DNA of 64,000 nucleotides, from contig PUDQ02000049.1 in the NCBI GenBank assembly GCA_002964805.2, positions 124,001 through 188,000 of the forward strand. The letters run 5' to 3'. The notes under the pieces are model-generated. The model saw only the letters and a list, made by a program, of their open reading frames with translations. It made no database searches and had not been told where the DNA came from. This DNA is from Trametes villosa (lineage: Eukaryota; Basidiomycota; Agaricomycetes; Polyporales; Polyporaceae). Below are positions 37,729-49,545 of the stretch, piece by piece (within the stretch, counting starts at the first letter, position 1; each line of letters begins with the position of its first letter). The position numbers and the translations under genes are program-made.

Positions 37729-38672
37729 GGCCGGAGGAACTATCCGACAGGTATGTACAGAACGCTCAAGCTCGACATCCGTGCGTCCATCGTCGCTCCG
37801 CGATCCTGCAAAGATACAGCTGACACTGCGCTCTGTGTTTCCTGGAGCAGGAGAGGCGTGAATCTAAGATATATCATCAGAAGGTGCAACTGCAGATCGT
37901 TGAACCTATGTTGCATCTATAGTTCTCACCCGTTCGTGAGGAGTGAGCGAACCCGGCGCCCGGTCCTCGAAGGAGTTTCCGGTGGGTGCGAGCACTGCGA
38001 GGTTATACAAGCCCGCAAACGGCTTCTTTCGCATGGTCAACGTAGGATCTGTATACAGAAAGGTTCATCAGCAAATCAATGTGTTCCTGGGCCCGACTGC
38101 ACCGAAAAACGCGTACTCCGGTAAAAACAGCCGTAGTCCCCAGGCCAGAGGACATCCGAGGATTCCAGAGGCTCCAGCGGAGTGACAGTATAGCTGAGAT
38201 TGTTACGGTCCTGCAGGATTACCCGACGCATGAACATCTCGCCTTCCCAAGCCGCGAGTAAAGAGAACCAGCGCAGCAGCGTCTGTACAGTGACCGGACC
38301 TGCGAGTGTCGTGCTAAAGCCTGATGATTGATCAAAGCTGTTCGGCCTATAGCTAATAATCAGCTCTGCAGACTCACATGCTATAAGCTCCTTGTTCCAC
38401 CAGATGAAGACGTCAGCTGTGCGCGATTGGGCGGTGTTCGTCGCATGCCAGGCTCGCGCACTGAAGGCCTCCATCAAGAGCTTGAGTTACTCGTCGAAAG
38501 GCGACATGCGGCGGTACAACGGCCGCAAACGTTATTCTCACCCGTCTCAGCGCGGAGTTCTCTATCGCAATCACCACGGATAGCAGAGAGTGATCCCGGC
38601 TCAGAGAGGTGACACGGATAACCGAAGAGAGGAGGGGAGCATCCGGCACCCGGGCGTTTGCTTCGACGAGAC

Positions 38673-38685
38673 CAAACAACGCGTA
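38673..38685 (+). repeat. Dispersed 13-mer CAAACAACGCGTA, copy 3
   Basis: Exact copy, followed by AACAAACG. The flank is similar to copy 4, where ACACAAACG follows. Confidence 0.6.
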
Positions 38686-38939
38686 AACAAACGCTCTCTC
38701 CCGTTCCTCCATCATTTACGCGCCGACTGTCTTCTTACTCATCTCAGTATTGCACCTTAAGCCACTTCGTCTCCGACGTTCCGGTGATTATACTGGCAAA
38801 TATGCAATGCACCAGCCCTCACGACGCTTGGGTTCTTGCAGCTGACTCAAATTTGAGTTACGTTCCCACCGTGAGACGCACATCCTCCTGATGTCAACGT
38901 ACTATGGTCTTCGGGAACCCCCTCGGCGACCCTTTCGGC

Positions 38940-38947
38940 CTACATAA
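38940..38947 (+). promoter_or_regulatory. TATA-like element of epoxide hydrolase 2
   Basis: CTACATAAGCCC lies about 80 bp before the ATG at 39024. A second weak candidate, CCATAAAC, lies about 50 bp before the ATG. Position fits a core promoter. Confidence 0.3.
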
Positions 38948-39023
38948 GCCCGCTTCCGGCGCGAATCCTCCATAAACCGCTCTTCTCCTCAGAGTCCCAC
39001 CACCACCATCCAACTGAGCGAAG

Positions 39024-40643
39024 ATGACCAGCCCCACGGAGCGACCCTTCACTCTTGCCGTGCCCGACGCCGACATAGACACGCTGCGCAAGAAGCTCGA
39101 GCTTGTTCGGCTGCCCGATGAACTCGACGGTGCGGGCTGGGATTACGGCGTCCCCCTCGCGGACGTCAAGCGCCTCGTCGCGTATTGGAAGGAGAGCTTC
39201 GACTGGCGCAAGGCCGAAGCCGCAATTAACAAGCTGCCTATGTTCACGCGCGACATCGAGGTCGAAGGTTTTGGCACGCTCAACATCCATTATGTCCACC
39301 AGAGGAGCGAAGTCAAAAACGCTATCCCACTCCTATTCGTCCACGGGTGTACGTTCGACAGCGCCTCGCTGTCGCCTTCGCCTGCGCTAACACGAACACG
39401 TTTTACAGGGCCGGGAGACTTCCTCGAGGCGGGGAAGGTTCTACCGCTCTTGACGGCTAAATCGGCAGACCATCCCAGCTTTCATGTCGTTGCTCTCAGT
39501 TTGCCCGGTTTCGGGTTCTCAGAGGCTCCCACAAAGCCTGGCTTCGCGGGGCGCCAGTACGCTGAGGTACTTCATGAGCGGCTCCTTATACCTCCTGCCA
39601 GCTGACGCTGAGTGTAGGTATTTGTCAAACTGATGGTGTCCCTCGGATACGAAGAGTTCGGTGAGTGCGATCGCGAGCGTAATCCTGACCTGCTGATCCT
39701 ACTTCTACCACCGCAGTGTATCAAGGCGGGGACTGGGGACACATCGTAAGCTCCTCGTGCGAACTGGAGTGAATGTTCGTATACTGATGTACATTGCAGC
39801 TGGGCTGCCATGCGGTGACCCACTACGCCCACAAACACATCAAGGCCTGGCACACCAACATGCCCTTGTTCGTATTGCGTTCCACTGCTGGTCACTCTCC
39901 CTCCACCTGACGTTCATTTCTTTCCAGCCACCGCCAACCGAGGTTGCTCTCAAACCCGCTGCTCTATCTCGGTTCTTACACCATCCCGTACGATGCCTCC
40001 GCCCAGAACCGACTCAAGAAGTCACGCAAGTGGCGCGTCAAAGGAAACGGCTACTATCTCGAGCAAGCCACGAAGCCCCAGACACTCGGGTATAACCTCG
40101 CCGATTCGCCCGTCGGACTCCTGGCGTGGATCTATGAGAAGCTCGTCGATTGGACCGACAGCTACCCCTGGACCGAGGACGAAGGTGAGCGCCTTCCCTC
40201 CACGGCGACCCATCACGCGATCTGCCATCGCACTCACCTGCTGTCGTAGTGCTCGAGTGGATCTCAATCTATTGGTTCTCGCGAGCTGGTCCAGCTGCCG
40301 CTGGGAGGATCTACTACGAGATGTCTGGCGGGGGCACGCATGACACGATCGAGGGTACCGCATGGCAGTCCATCCCGCTCGGCGTGTCCTACTTTCCTGC
40401 AGAGCTCGTTCAGCAGCCCAAATCGTACGTCCCCTCGCGGCGTGTGTATGTCTGAGTTGACAGCCAACGAGGAATAGGTGGACGCATATGCTCGGGAAGC
40501 TCGTGTTCGAGTCCGAGCACGACAAGGGCGGGCACTTCGCGGCATTCGAGCAGCCCGAGAAGCTTGCGGGCGACCTGCGCAAGATGTATGGAAAGGGTGG
40601 GCCTGCATATGGTGCCGTCCCGGGAAAGGACGGATACGAGTAA
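39024..40643 (+). CDS. Epoxide hydrolase, copy 2
   Basis: Eight exons (39024-39348, 39409-39566, 39618-39660, 39717-39745, 39800-39867, 39928-40184, 40250-40424, 40478-40643) give 406 aa. Exon lengths are exactly those of copy 1. It retains the EHN region, HGWPGDF, GGDWG (Asp 181), YWFSRAG and [11 protein letters not shown]. Differences cluster in exon 6, where the segment after HTNMP diverges (a Leu/Tyr-rich run, [14 protein letters not shown], in place of the paralogues' SPLSHPL). This is cap-side sequence and may alter substrate range. The exon 5 donor reads GTTCGT, weaker than the GTACGT of copy 1. Likely a functional paralogue. Confidence 0.92.
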
Positions 40644-41115
40644 GGTCAGAGCTTGTCGGTGCGTATAGTTATCTCACACACGTACGGCATCTGATATATG
40701 GCTTCCACAGACGCATTGAGTACTAGCGCGTTGTAAAGATACCATGCGTCTTCGCCTGTCCGAGAAACCTGTGTTTGGTTGCGCTAAGAGGGCGTCCTGG
40801 TGGCACCTCTGGGGCTACTGACAAACCTATGTGTCCTCCGCTTACGCGCACGCCAATCGTGAGTGCCCTTGCGTGAAAGTGTAGCGATGCTTCCTCGGAG
40901 ATGGTACGCACTCGCGTTCCCATCCTTTGCTGTCATTGTTGGCTTGCGAGCCAAACGGTGCAAAGTACCGTATGCGGTTCAAGGGCCGCCACCGAGTGGC
41001 ATACCGCTTTGTCCATCTCCGTAGGGGTATAAGCGATGTGTGGCGTACCCAAACGCTAACCTGCTCCCTCCCCCCATCCCCATCGACGTCAGGCTCTAGG
41101 CAGCCCCCATATTTC

Positions 41116-41914
41116 ATGGTCAGCGGACCTTCCTTCACTCGCACGCAGTCCGTAATGGACATCGATCTGTCTGCGGCGGAACAAGGAACACGACAAGAGG
41201 CATACAACTACGTTTTGAATCGGCCCCTTACCCCGTCGGTAACAAGTCTTCTGCGCGACGCACTGCTCAACTGACCTCTGCCTGATATAGCTTCCCCTCG
41301 CTGGACGACCTGTTCCCTTTATCAGCGCCTGCTTCACAATCAGACTCCTACCGCGCCAACTCCCCCGTCACTCTCCCGACCGACAATGGCTGTGATGTCT
41401 CACAGCCTTCGAGCCAGATGTCCACGGACTCCGACGATATGACAATGCCCGGGACGCGCCCCACCACGCCGCCGCCGGAGGTGCCGCAAACCCAGGGGCT
41501 TCGTCCCATGGAGTCTATCATTGCGCTCGGTCCAGCGATCTCGCACGGTGTGTACCCCATCTTCTGTTTAGATGGGGTCTGCAAAACGCAACCTCTTCGT
41601 TCTCGGTTCTCGGTTCTCAGCTCTTCTCAGCTGACGACGCTTTCTGTGCAGGACCGCCCCCTCCCTCGACTCAGCCCTCGACGAGCACTCTGCACGACTT
41701 CCTGCAGAAGCACCTCGCGCTCGGCCAGGAGACACAGGTGCGGCAGACCGCTGCGCTCGCGGAACTCGCTGCGTCTCTGCGGGAGGGCATGACCGCGATG
41801 GCGCAGGAGGTCCGGCTGCTCCGTGGGGAGGTCCAGAAGGCGGCGGCCGCGCGCGAGCGTCCGAGGAGGGCGGCTGCTGGCCAGCGCACGCGTGTGGCGC
41901 AACACCCGCAGTGA
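41116..41914 (+). CDS. Unassigned coiled-coil protein (5' splicing unresolved)
   Basis: The last exon (41652-41914) encodes a Ser/Pro linker then an amphipathic helix (LHDFLQKHLALGQETQVRQT, continuing with EL.ASLREGM...QEVRLLRGEV), ending in a basic tail. It joins in phase, across the 104-nt intron 41548-41651, to an exon beginning near 41328 with SLDDLFPLSAPASQSDSY and a Ser/Asp/Pro-rich stretch. Upstream, a frame starting at ATG 41116 or 41155 (MDIDLSAAEQGTRQEAYNY) looks coding, but no GT-AG pair links it to the next exon in the right phase. No known domain was recognised. It could be a small regulator that oligomerises through the C-terminal coiled coil. Confidence 0.45.
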
Positions 41915-42109
41915 ACGTGCATTGTGGCAGGGCGTGGAGTACATATCGTGTATCATATGGACTTGCGCGCAGCTACAGCTTCCCCGTGTATGTGGCAGTA
42001 CATTTCGTGCAGGGTTACTCAAGGGTCAAGAAGGTCTCTAAATTCTCGCCGTGTCAATACATCTCCAACCGCAATCGCTGGGGGAAGGAATCGACAATGT
42101 TTTGGCGGC

Positions 42110-43832
42110 TCACCTGAAGATATCCATCATCGGCACGTCCAGCCCCTCCCAAGCAGGGTAGTTGACATCCGCCTTGACAACAGGCGGCATCTCCATCCCG
42201 CTGACCCCGCCAGGACACGTCTCGATCTCGACCTCTCCCCACCTCTCCTCGAGCTTCGCGCGCGTGGTCTCGTAAACCCAGGGAGGGAACGAGGAGGCAC
42301 AAAGAATCAAGCGCCCTGTCTTCGGCGGGGGGGCGCATTGGCTCAGGATGGACAACACGTCCCATAGCACCATATCGTACTCCTGCACGCCCATCCCGTC
42401 GGAGAAGACGACGCGCAGCGCCAGCTTCGCCCAGTCGCGTCTGCATTCGACTTCGTCTTCGTCCACCTGGTGCAAGCACCGATAAAGCACCCAGACGAGC
42501 CACCCATCCAATTCCTCATCGCGACTTGGGCCAGTAGTGGGGCACACGACGTTCAGCACGCGTAGCGCGTGCATCTGGGGCTGAAGGTTTTCTACCAGGC
42601 TGATAACGCGGTAGTTCGCATTCTGGATCCAGAGCTCGGTCACGCCCTCGAGTGCAATGTTCGCAGTGACAAGTTCAACGTGTGTGGCGTCGAGGTGGGT
42701 GTTAGTGGAGAGACGTATCCCGCATGCATCGTTCACGGCCGTGAACGAGTTGCTGTAACGTTCCGTTGCGGTAGTCTGGCGGATCTGAAGGCGGGTGGGC
42801 GGATAGGATCCAGGGAGGAAGAGGCGGTTGTTCTCGATACCAGGTTCGTCGTAAGGCTGGATCAAACCGATGTCGACTGCGGCACTGAGGTGATTGAAGT
42901 GTAGCAGTGCCAGAAGCGAGTTCACTGACCAGGAGGGGTACACGTGCAGGGAGAGGCGACGCAGACAAGGCAGCCGCACGACACTCCGTAGAGGCGGGGT
43001 TCCCAGGAGCCCCCATTCCTCCCAGCTGAACCCAAGAACGATAGTCTCGATGTTGGGACTTTCCGTGAGAAGGTCGAGAAGATGAGTGGGCATAAACGAC
43101 TCCGAGATCTCCAGATGAGTCAAGGCAGGGAGCTTTTGAGGAGCCCACCACCCAAAGGCTCTGAAGGAGGCGAACTTGACCGTGTCTAGGGTGATCCCGA
43201 GGTCGACAGCGCCTTCGGGTTCGGGGTCTTCGGCGCTCCTGGAGAACGTGAGCTGCTCGAGAGAGCCAGGGATGTTGGTGGTGTCCAGGGAGCCGAGCTG
43301 ATGAGAAGCAGACCTGACACTACCACGCTTGGGAAGAGTCCAATGCAGCTCGCGGATGGACGACACACGCCCTGCGCAAAGGTGCCAGAAGCGGGCAGCG
43401 TGTTCGTTTGAAACGACGGCCTGCATCGAAAGGGCGTCTGCACGCTTGAGAAATTCGCTGATGGCTTCGTCGCTCTGAGTGCTATCGATTGACGTCCAGA
43501 AGCGGGGAGAGACCAGCATGATCTCGCGCCACTAATGGCAAACATGCGAGAGTGTCAGCGAGTCGCGAATTCGGGTGTGCGAGTGTGTCAATCCCGACTT
43601 CTCCATGGACTCGCGGTAGATGAGGGACAGTATCTCCGGGGGGAGACGATTGACTGGCCGGCGAGCGTTGACCGTTCTCAAGACAAGCTTCGGAGTGCAC
43701 GATGTTAGCAGCTCCTGAATCGCATCAAGCTAATGATCCCCATATGTGAGCACGACGCCCTCCGACGTATCCATATGCCAGAGCACTCACTTCGTCGTCA
43801 CTATAGTAGATATACAGTATCATACCAGCCAT
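42110..43832 (-). pseudogene. F-box protein gene with an in-frame TAG inside the F-box
   Basis: Exon 1 (43832-43791, MAGMILYIYYSDDE) joins exon 2 (43729-42110) across a 61-nt intron. The frame reads RLPPEILSLIYRESMEKSG, then LTLSHVCH, then TAG at 43532-43534, then WREIMLVSPRFWTSI. This is a textbook agaricomycete F-box (LSHVCxxWR...PxLW) with a stop where the family normally has Arg or another residue. The downstream 470 codons remain open and carry LRR-like strands (LPALTHLEISES, LPCLRRLSLHV, MHALRVLNVVC) and a conserved-looking C-terminus. Full length would be 539 codons. A standard ribosome would make only a 79-residue stub. Explanations: recent pseudogene, readthrough, restart at the Met in WREIM, or an assembly error. 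Confidence 0.65.
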
Positions 43833-46800
43833 AAGATTCAACCGCGTTAGTGAATGTAATTCCAGGAAGCTTGCCTGATAGCTCCCTTCGCTTTCTGAAA
43901 GGCTTCAAACGCGACGCTGAACAGATTCTTGACGGGCATGGGAGGCCCAACGGCGTCGGGATGTTCAGCCTCTGTCATCCTAACTCTTCCAAAAGTGCTA
44001 CTTGAAACACGTTACCGTCAGTACTCATAAAACAGCTAAAATGAGTATAGCATACGGGTGGGAGAAAGTGAGTGAGTGATGGAATGATTATTTGACCGGT
44101 CGTGGGGGTGGACAACCAGCACGCGTTTGTAAGCGCCCAAAGCACAGACAGCAGTGAGCACCACTTCTAAGCGCCACGCGCGGGACCGCTCCAGCTTTGA
44201 GCTTCTCCTTCGGTCGAAATTCCCCTGACCACAAGTACTTTTGCTTGCAGTCAGAGCGACGAACGAATATAATTGTGACAGTACATGTCGAGCGCGATGC
44301 GGGTAAACAACAACTAGCAAGCCTATTCTGGAAACACGGGTGGCGATCCAAACATCCGCACGCCATGTACCGTACTCCTTATCCGTCCACCTCTTCTCCT
44401 TGACTTCCCCGCCCACTTCTCTTCCACCTGCGGTCGCCACGAAGGCGCCGCGCCACGTCCCCCCAACGTCACCGCGAAGGCGACACAAGTGTGAAAAATT
44501 GCATCAAACAGAGAGCGTCCTCCGGACCAAAGCCCGGCGCACAGCGTCCCCCCACACGCACTCTCGAACGCGGCCGGCCCATACCGCGTTCCCCCGCATC
44601 CGCCACCGCCCCGCTTGCGCGGGGACTAATCAGCCGCGCCGTTCGCCCGGCCCCTGCTCCCCGTACTCCCCCCGCACAAGGCGAGAGTTTCCGCCACCGC
44701 GCCCCGCAGCCCTGTCCGCGTGCACCCGCAAGGAGCCAAAGACCGCGCATGGTGCGCCGGAGACCACGTATCGCCCGGACGTGGATGGCCGCCGTCGGGG
44801 CCTGCGACGCGAGTCCTCTCGCGTGCCCGCGAAGGGCCGCGCTCAGAGCCAAGCTCGCTGCGCGCATGACGCGCCCACCAGCCCGCCCTGCCGTCCTATA
44901 TGTGGCGCCTGCTCGGCCCCATTGCACGCCTGACGCATAGCTCACCGCGCCTCCTCGCCAGCCGCCTTACGCGTCACCCTGGTCTGCAAGCTCGCGCCCT
45001 GCGCAGACAATGACTGGCTGGGAGCCACCACTTATCGACCGACTACACTGCCCCACGCCCCCCGCCACAAGGACGGTGAGCGCGTTCCCTGAGCGACATC
45101 GAGAACGAATCTCTGTTGAGGCATCCCGCGGGAGCCGCAACTTCGCTCAAAGGAGGGCCGAGTCTGACATCGAGGTGGAAGCTGTCCAGCACAGGACGCC
45201 ACGAGGGGGAGAATACAGAGGGGCGGTACCAGGCGACTGGGTCAACAGAGGCGGGATATTGCCATGCCTGCACACAACGGGGTTCTCGTGCCGAGCAAGC
45301 GCAGGACGGACAGAGACAAGACTGATGAGTACGCACGCTACGCAGGTCTTCGCCGGCATGCTTGAATAACAAGGACAGCCGCAGGTCCTTCTAGCGGTCC
45401 AGAGGTCCGGGTGGGTGCTGATACGAGTCTACACAGCGCGCGCAACCGCACGTCGGTTTCAGAGCTACAAAAAAGCGCAATGGGAGCCGGGTTAGTTGCG
45501 CAACGGGTGACAGAGCCCGCCTTCCTGTGTGGAAGGGCAGGAGTTGGGGGCGGTTGGGTGGACATGAAGGAGCTATACGTACAGCAGGCACGAAGCCCGC
45601 TGCCGCACACCCGCTCCTCCCTGTGCGTATCTCCCAGACCATGTCAACTCTCGCCTCTCAGACACTGCGGCCTGCACGCATGTGCACCCTGCGTCTCGTT
45701 ACCCAGCTCTTACCTCCCCTGGCGTCTTCCTGTGCGTTCTCTTGATGTCCGGGTAGCTGTCACTCGCTCCGTTCTCCGCTGCCTCGGCGTCGCGAAGCCA
45801 TGCCTATTTCGCTGCGCTAACCAGAGCTTCCAGGGACCTGTCCTGCACTACAGCCGTCCTGAGAGGGGACAGCGCATAGTGCAGTACCTCCTGCGGCGAG
45901 CCAAACTCGGCGCAAACATCGCCGGGGTTGAGAGACGCCCCCGTGGTGGACCCTCTGGTCCCGAGGAAGCCTCCCGCGGATGAGTCTGGGACTCGGGATA
46001 CGCTGTGTTCTGTGCGTATGCTCGGCTACTCCGTAGAGTGGTAACGCGCGCCGTGGGAGACGGTGCGAAAGACGTGAAGAGGGTTCGGAGGCAACGTTCG
46101 TAGAATCATGCGAGGGAGCAATGGAAGGCAGGAAGACCGGTGTAGGTCTGTGCGTGGCCAACCTGTCGCTGCCCACTCAGTTTGCACGCCAATCTGGTGT
46201 ACGGGTTTCGCTCGCCTCCCGGAACAGACTCAGTATCCCGCGACGCTTCCCTAGTGTGCTTGTCTGGAGACTACTCTGGCCGAGGAGGGATCTCGTGCGT
46301 GCCGGCGTCGCTATCCCTCTTAGTCACTGAACGCCCAGCCGCAAAGCACGCGCTGCGCGGTGCTTTGTACGTAGCGGTTTGAAGGACGCACAGGATAAAG
46401 GCGGGGTCCCAAAGCGACGCTAGCAGAGACCTGCGCGTGCCCCCCGACGAGAGCTATCTCTACCCAGACGCGCTACACGTGCCGAGGAAGCGATGAAGAG
46501 AAAGTCCGGCAGGGTCGGCGCGAGAAAAGTTCTAGAGTTGGCAACCAAAGCGAACAGGACACACTCGCAGGACTCAGACGACGCGAGGGAGCGCACCTAG
46601 CTACAACGCGTTTTTGTACCACGACGTGGCATTGCTCGACCACAGATGTCTCCCATAACGCAGCGTCCCAGAGCAGAGAGAGAACGCGAGCGCACCCTAT
46701 AAGCACTTAGGGTTAGATCTCACTCTGGGTTAGAGAGTGGAAAGTCTTGGCTGGAGGCGACGCGTCGACGAGCGGTAGAGCGAGCTTGGCCACCGCGGAC

Positions 46801-47263
46801 GAGGACCCAGAGCGATGAGGGTCATAAGGAGAGCACCAGAGGGGGTAGATGTTCGAGCAGAGACGGTTAGGCATGTGTGGGCTGTGGCGAGCGTCGTCGT
46901 CGAGAGCAAGAGGCGACCCCTCCTCAGTCTCCCCGCGCAGCCTCTCTCACCGAGTGCATAGGCGCCCGCCAAACAACGCGTACACAAACGCGTCGCGACA
47001 CGCGTTCAAGCTCAAGTCCTTACTCTATCGTTCTCAGATCCCAGTCCACTACTTCAAGCTTGGAGAGAGCCCGGCGACTGCCCTTCCGTCTCCCCGTTAT
47101 CAGAGAGAGTACCACAACGAGGCGATGCATCGGTATGCTAGGCGAACATACGGAATGTCGGAGACACCAGCGCGCGGTCTGTGACTACTGACTGGTCAAA
47201 GCTATGACGAAAGCCGACGTATCGGCCTTCAGGTAAGTATGGCATCAGCATGAATCCTGAGAG
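43833..47263. other. 3.4-kb region without a recognised gene
   Basis: GC-rich open frames on both strands (for example 44491-44940 plus and 45411-45983 plus) show no domains. A single short TTAGGGTTAG lies at 46707-46716 and a dispersed 13-mer copy at 46970. The right end is the 3' flank of the F-box gene at 47264. Confidence 0.4.
46970..46982 (+). repeat. Dispersed 13-mer CAAACAACGCGTA, copy 4
   Basis: Exact copy, followed by CACAAACGCGT; the ACGCGT core is repeated twice more within 30 bp. Confidence 0.6.
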
Positions 47264-49039
47264 TCAGAGGCTACTACAATTGACTGGGCTTACCGTTTCA
47301 ATGACCACGCCGTTCTCCCAGAGGTATATGCGGTCAACTGCAGATCCCGGAACCGGAAGCTCGACGCGAACGGTTCGGGTCTTCATCCGCGTCGCAACCG
47401 TAGCCAGAAAAGCCATCGCGTCGCCAGTACCCTCTTCCGCACCCTTGGGAGCGATTGGGCGACGCGCTGAGGCCGCATCTGTGGAGGCATATAGCTCATG
47501 CTCCAGGAACTCTAGCTCCAGTTCCCGCGCATTCCCAGGGTTACGAGGAAGCATGACCCGAGTTCCGAGCATCCCACACTCATTGACATACCCGGGGTCG
47601 AGGATTTGGTCGCCCACACGGACAAGCACCTGTAATCCCAAACTCCACTCCTCCCATTCGAAGAACGGGGCATGCTCCCCCTTGTCGACGGCCTCGGCAC
47701 AGGCGAGAAGCACTTCCCGCGGGATGAAGATGAGAATCTGCTTGACCTGCGCGTCGCGCTCGACCGTATCCGAGTCGCTGGATGGGGCCCGGCCGACCAT
47801 GTTGACGACATAGACTTCCTTGCGTGGGTCAAAGGGACAGAACGATGCGCTTAGGGACGAGGTGCGAGGGGTGATCGAAAGTGCAGCGGACTCCCAGTCT
47901 GGGTGCGGAAGAAGCAAGCCAAGTGTGAGATTCGCAAACAGGGTGCCGACTTCGCGAATGTACAGGCCGTCGTCGTCAACGAAGACTGAGCTCTTATGCT
48001 CGAGGAACGCAGCTACGTGTCTCGTGGGCGCCACCGTCCTGTGGAGGCAGGGCTACGCCACAGAAGGGTCCGTTGAGCATACGTGGAATTGTCGTGTAAT
48101 TCGACCATAGTATGGGAATTGTACTCACGTATCCAGCACGTACGCCTGTCTTCCAGTTCCATAGCTCGACACAGTGGAGCATACTCCGCGGGTCGTGGTT
48201 CAGGATGAAGGCAGTGTCGCCATGTATCAACACTTTGCATTCTTTGGGCCATGGTGCGCGTATCCCTTGAAATGTGTCGATATAGAGCGAGGACTTGGAG
48301 GCACTAGGATGCGTCTGTCCGTCAGACAGAGATCTGAACGACAGAAACACGTCCGGTCCGTCTTCCGTGGTTCTAAAATATTCAAGAGCCTTTTCATTAG
48401 CAAAGGGTGTCAGTGGCAAACCTCGGAACAGACGCACCGGCTCATGAGGACCTCAACCAGGAGGTCTTGCGCCGGGTCGACAGCGACATCGAGGCGGCTT
48501 GTGCGCGCATCTTCTTGCAGCAGAAAATCCCAGCTCCGCTGTGTCGCAATCCCCAGCGGACTGGCAAATTGAGTGCATTGAACGATACCCGACGGCATGG
48601 CGTCCAACAGCACACCGCTGGGATGGAAGAGTCTGAATCTCCCTTCGATTCCTCGGGGAGGCGATTTTGCAGACATCACGCCGGCATCCCGTGGTCGATC
48701 GAAGGCAAGGGTATCCCAGGCCGAGCGGTACCGTTGGACGTGTTCAAGTTTCTTTCCAAGGGGGACGCTGGCGCGAGTGTCGAGCGAGGAAGCGTCTATC
48801 AGATGCGACCGGGCGAGAACAATTTTATAGTGGAGGAGAGGGGTTTGCTCTACTACATGCAGAAGTATCCGGCATACCTGTGTAGTCACACCGATGTCGG
48901 TAAGCTCAAAAGGACATCCTCCTGCGCGTGAACAGCAAGTTCTTACCTCTCTACATGTGCAGAGCGATCTGGTATCGATCTGGTCCAGTATATACACTAA
49001 GAGTTCATTCGGCATATGAAGCAAACAGAGCGTAGTCAT
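47264..49039 (-). CDS. F-box-like protein, tandem paralogue A
   Basis: Four exons (49039-48947, 48877-48438, 48372-48129, 48052-47264) give about 521 aa, in phase, with introns of 69, 65 and 76 nt. The N-terminus MPNELLVYILDQIDTRSLCT plus CREVCRI is the short F-box typical of a large agaricomycete family. Next come TPLLHYKIVLA and a repeated WD-like central part (WNWKTG, FLSFRSLSDG, PSASKSSLYID), then an acidic C-terminal half ending YLWENGVVIETVSPVN. It would act as an SCF adaptor of unknown substrate. Its paralogue at 49546 has the same exon layout. The acceptor of the last intron is ambiguous: an AG nearer the 3' side would break the frame, so the GTAG at 48053-48056 is used. Confidence 0.7.
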
Positions 49040-49545
49040 TGGGGTAAGCTCAGGCTGATGAACGGCACCAGAAGTTCTGCGTAAATCCTGCGCAAGTCGT
49101 GCGCGTGAACCGTCGGAGTTAGATCGCAGATCGTACAGGTACATGATGTCACGAGGAGGTTGAGATTGGTGTGTTATTCCATATTTGTAGCACTCTCGTG
49201 TATGGTAGTGTTCCACGTTCATCGCGAGCGGGTCCATACGATACATATGCTAATCATACGTGAGCCACTTGAAAACCATTCCGGAACAGTGGATCTGTAG
49301 TAAAAAAATATAGCACTGCGGATCAGCCTTGCGGCGGATCGGGAAGCCCGCCAACCGTTCCCGCGTCCTCAGAGCGAATGGCCCAGCAATGCCTGGCAGT
49401 GGAGCGATCCATAGGTAGTGGCATCGTGGAATGTCGAAGATGCTGGACCTTTAAATCAATTGGTCAGGGATACGACAAAATTGGGTGCTTCATCCTGCAG
49501 TAGGTCCGGACACCATGCGTCAGCACGAACCCTGGCAGGCCACTA
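49040..49545. other. Spacer between tandem F-box genes
   Basis: About 500 bp, promoter of paralogue A (minus strand) and 3' flank of paralogue B. No element stands out. Confidence 0.4.

Larger units (their letters stand above)
37729..39023. other. Possible decayed N-terminal half of the HNH-like gene, plus epoxide hydrolase 2 promoter
   Basis: Minus frames at 38076-38477 and 38413-38715 contain protein-like stretches (for example LLRWFSLLAAWEGEMFMRR and DVLWPGDYGCFY). They could not be joined to the downstream exons with valid splice sites. The last 150 bp before 39024 are the promoter of the next epoxide hydrolase. Confidence 0.3.

Noticed and set aside
46707..46716. TTAGGGTTAG, telomere-like
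   Set aside because: Only one and a half units with no array; likely chance.
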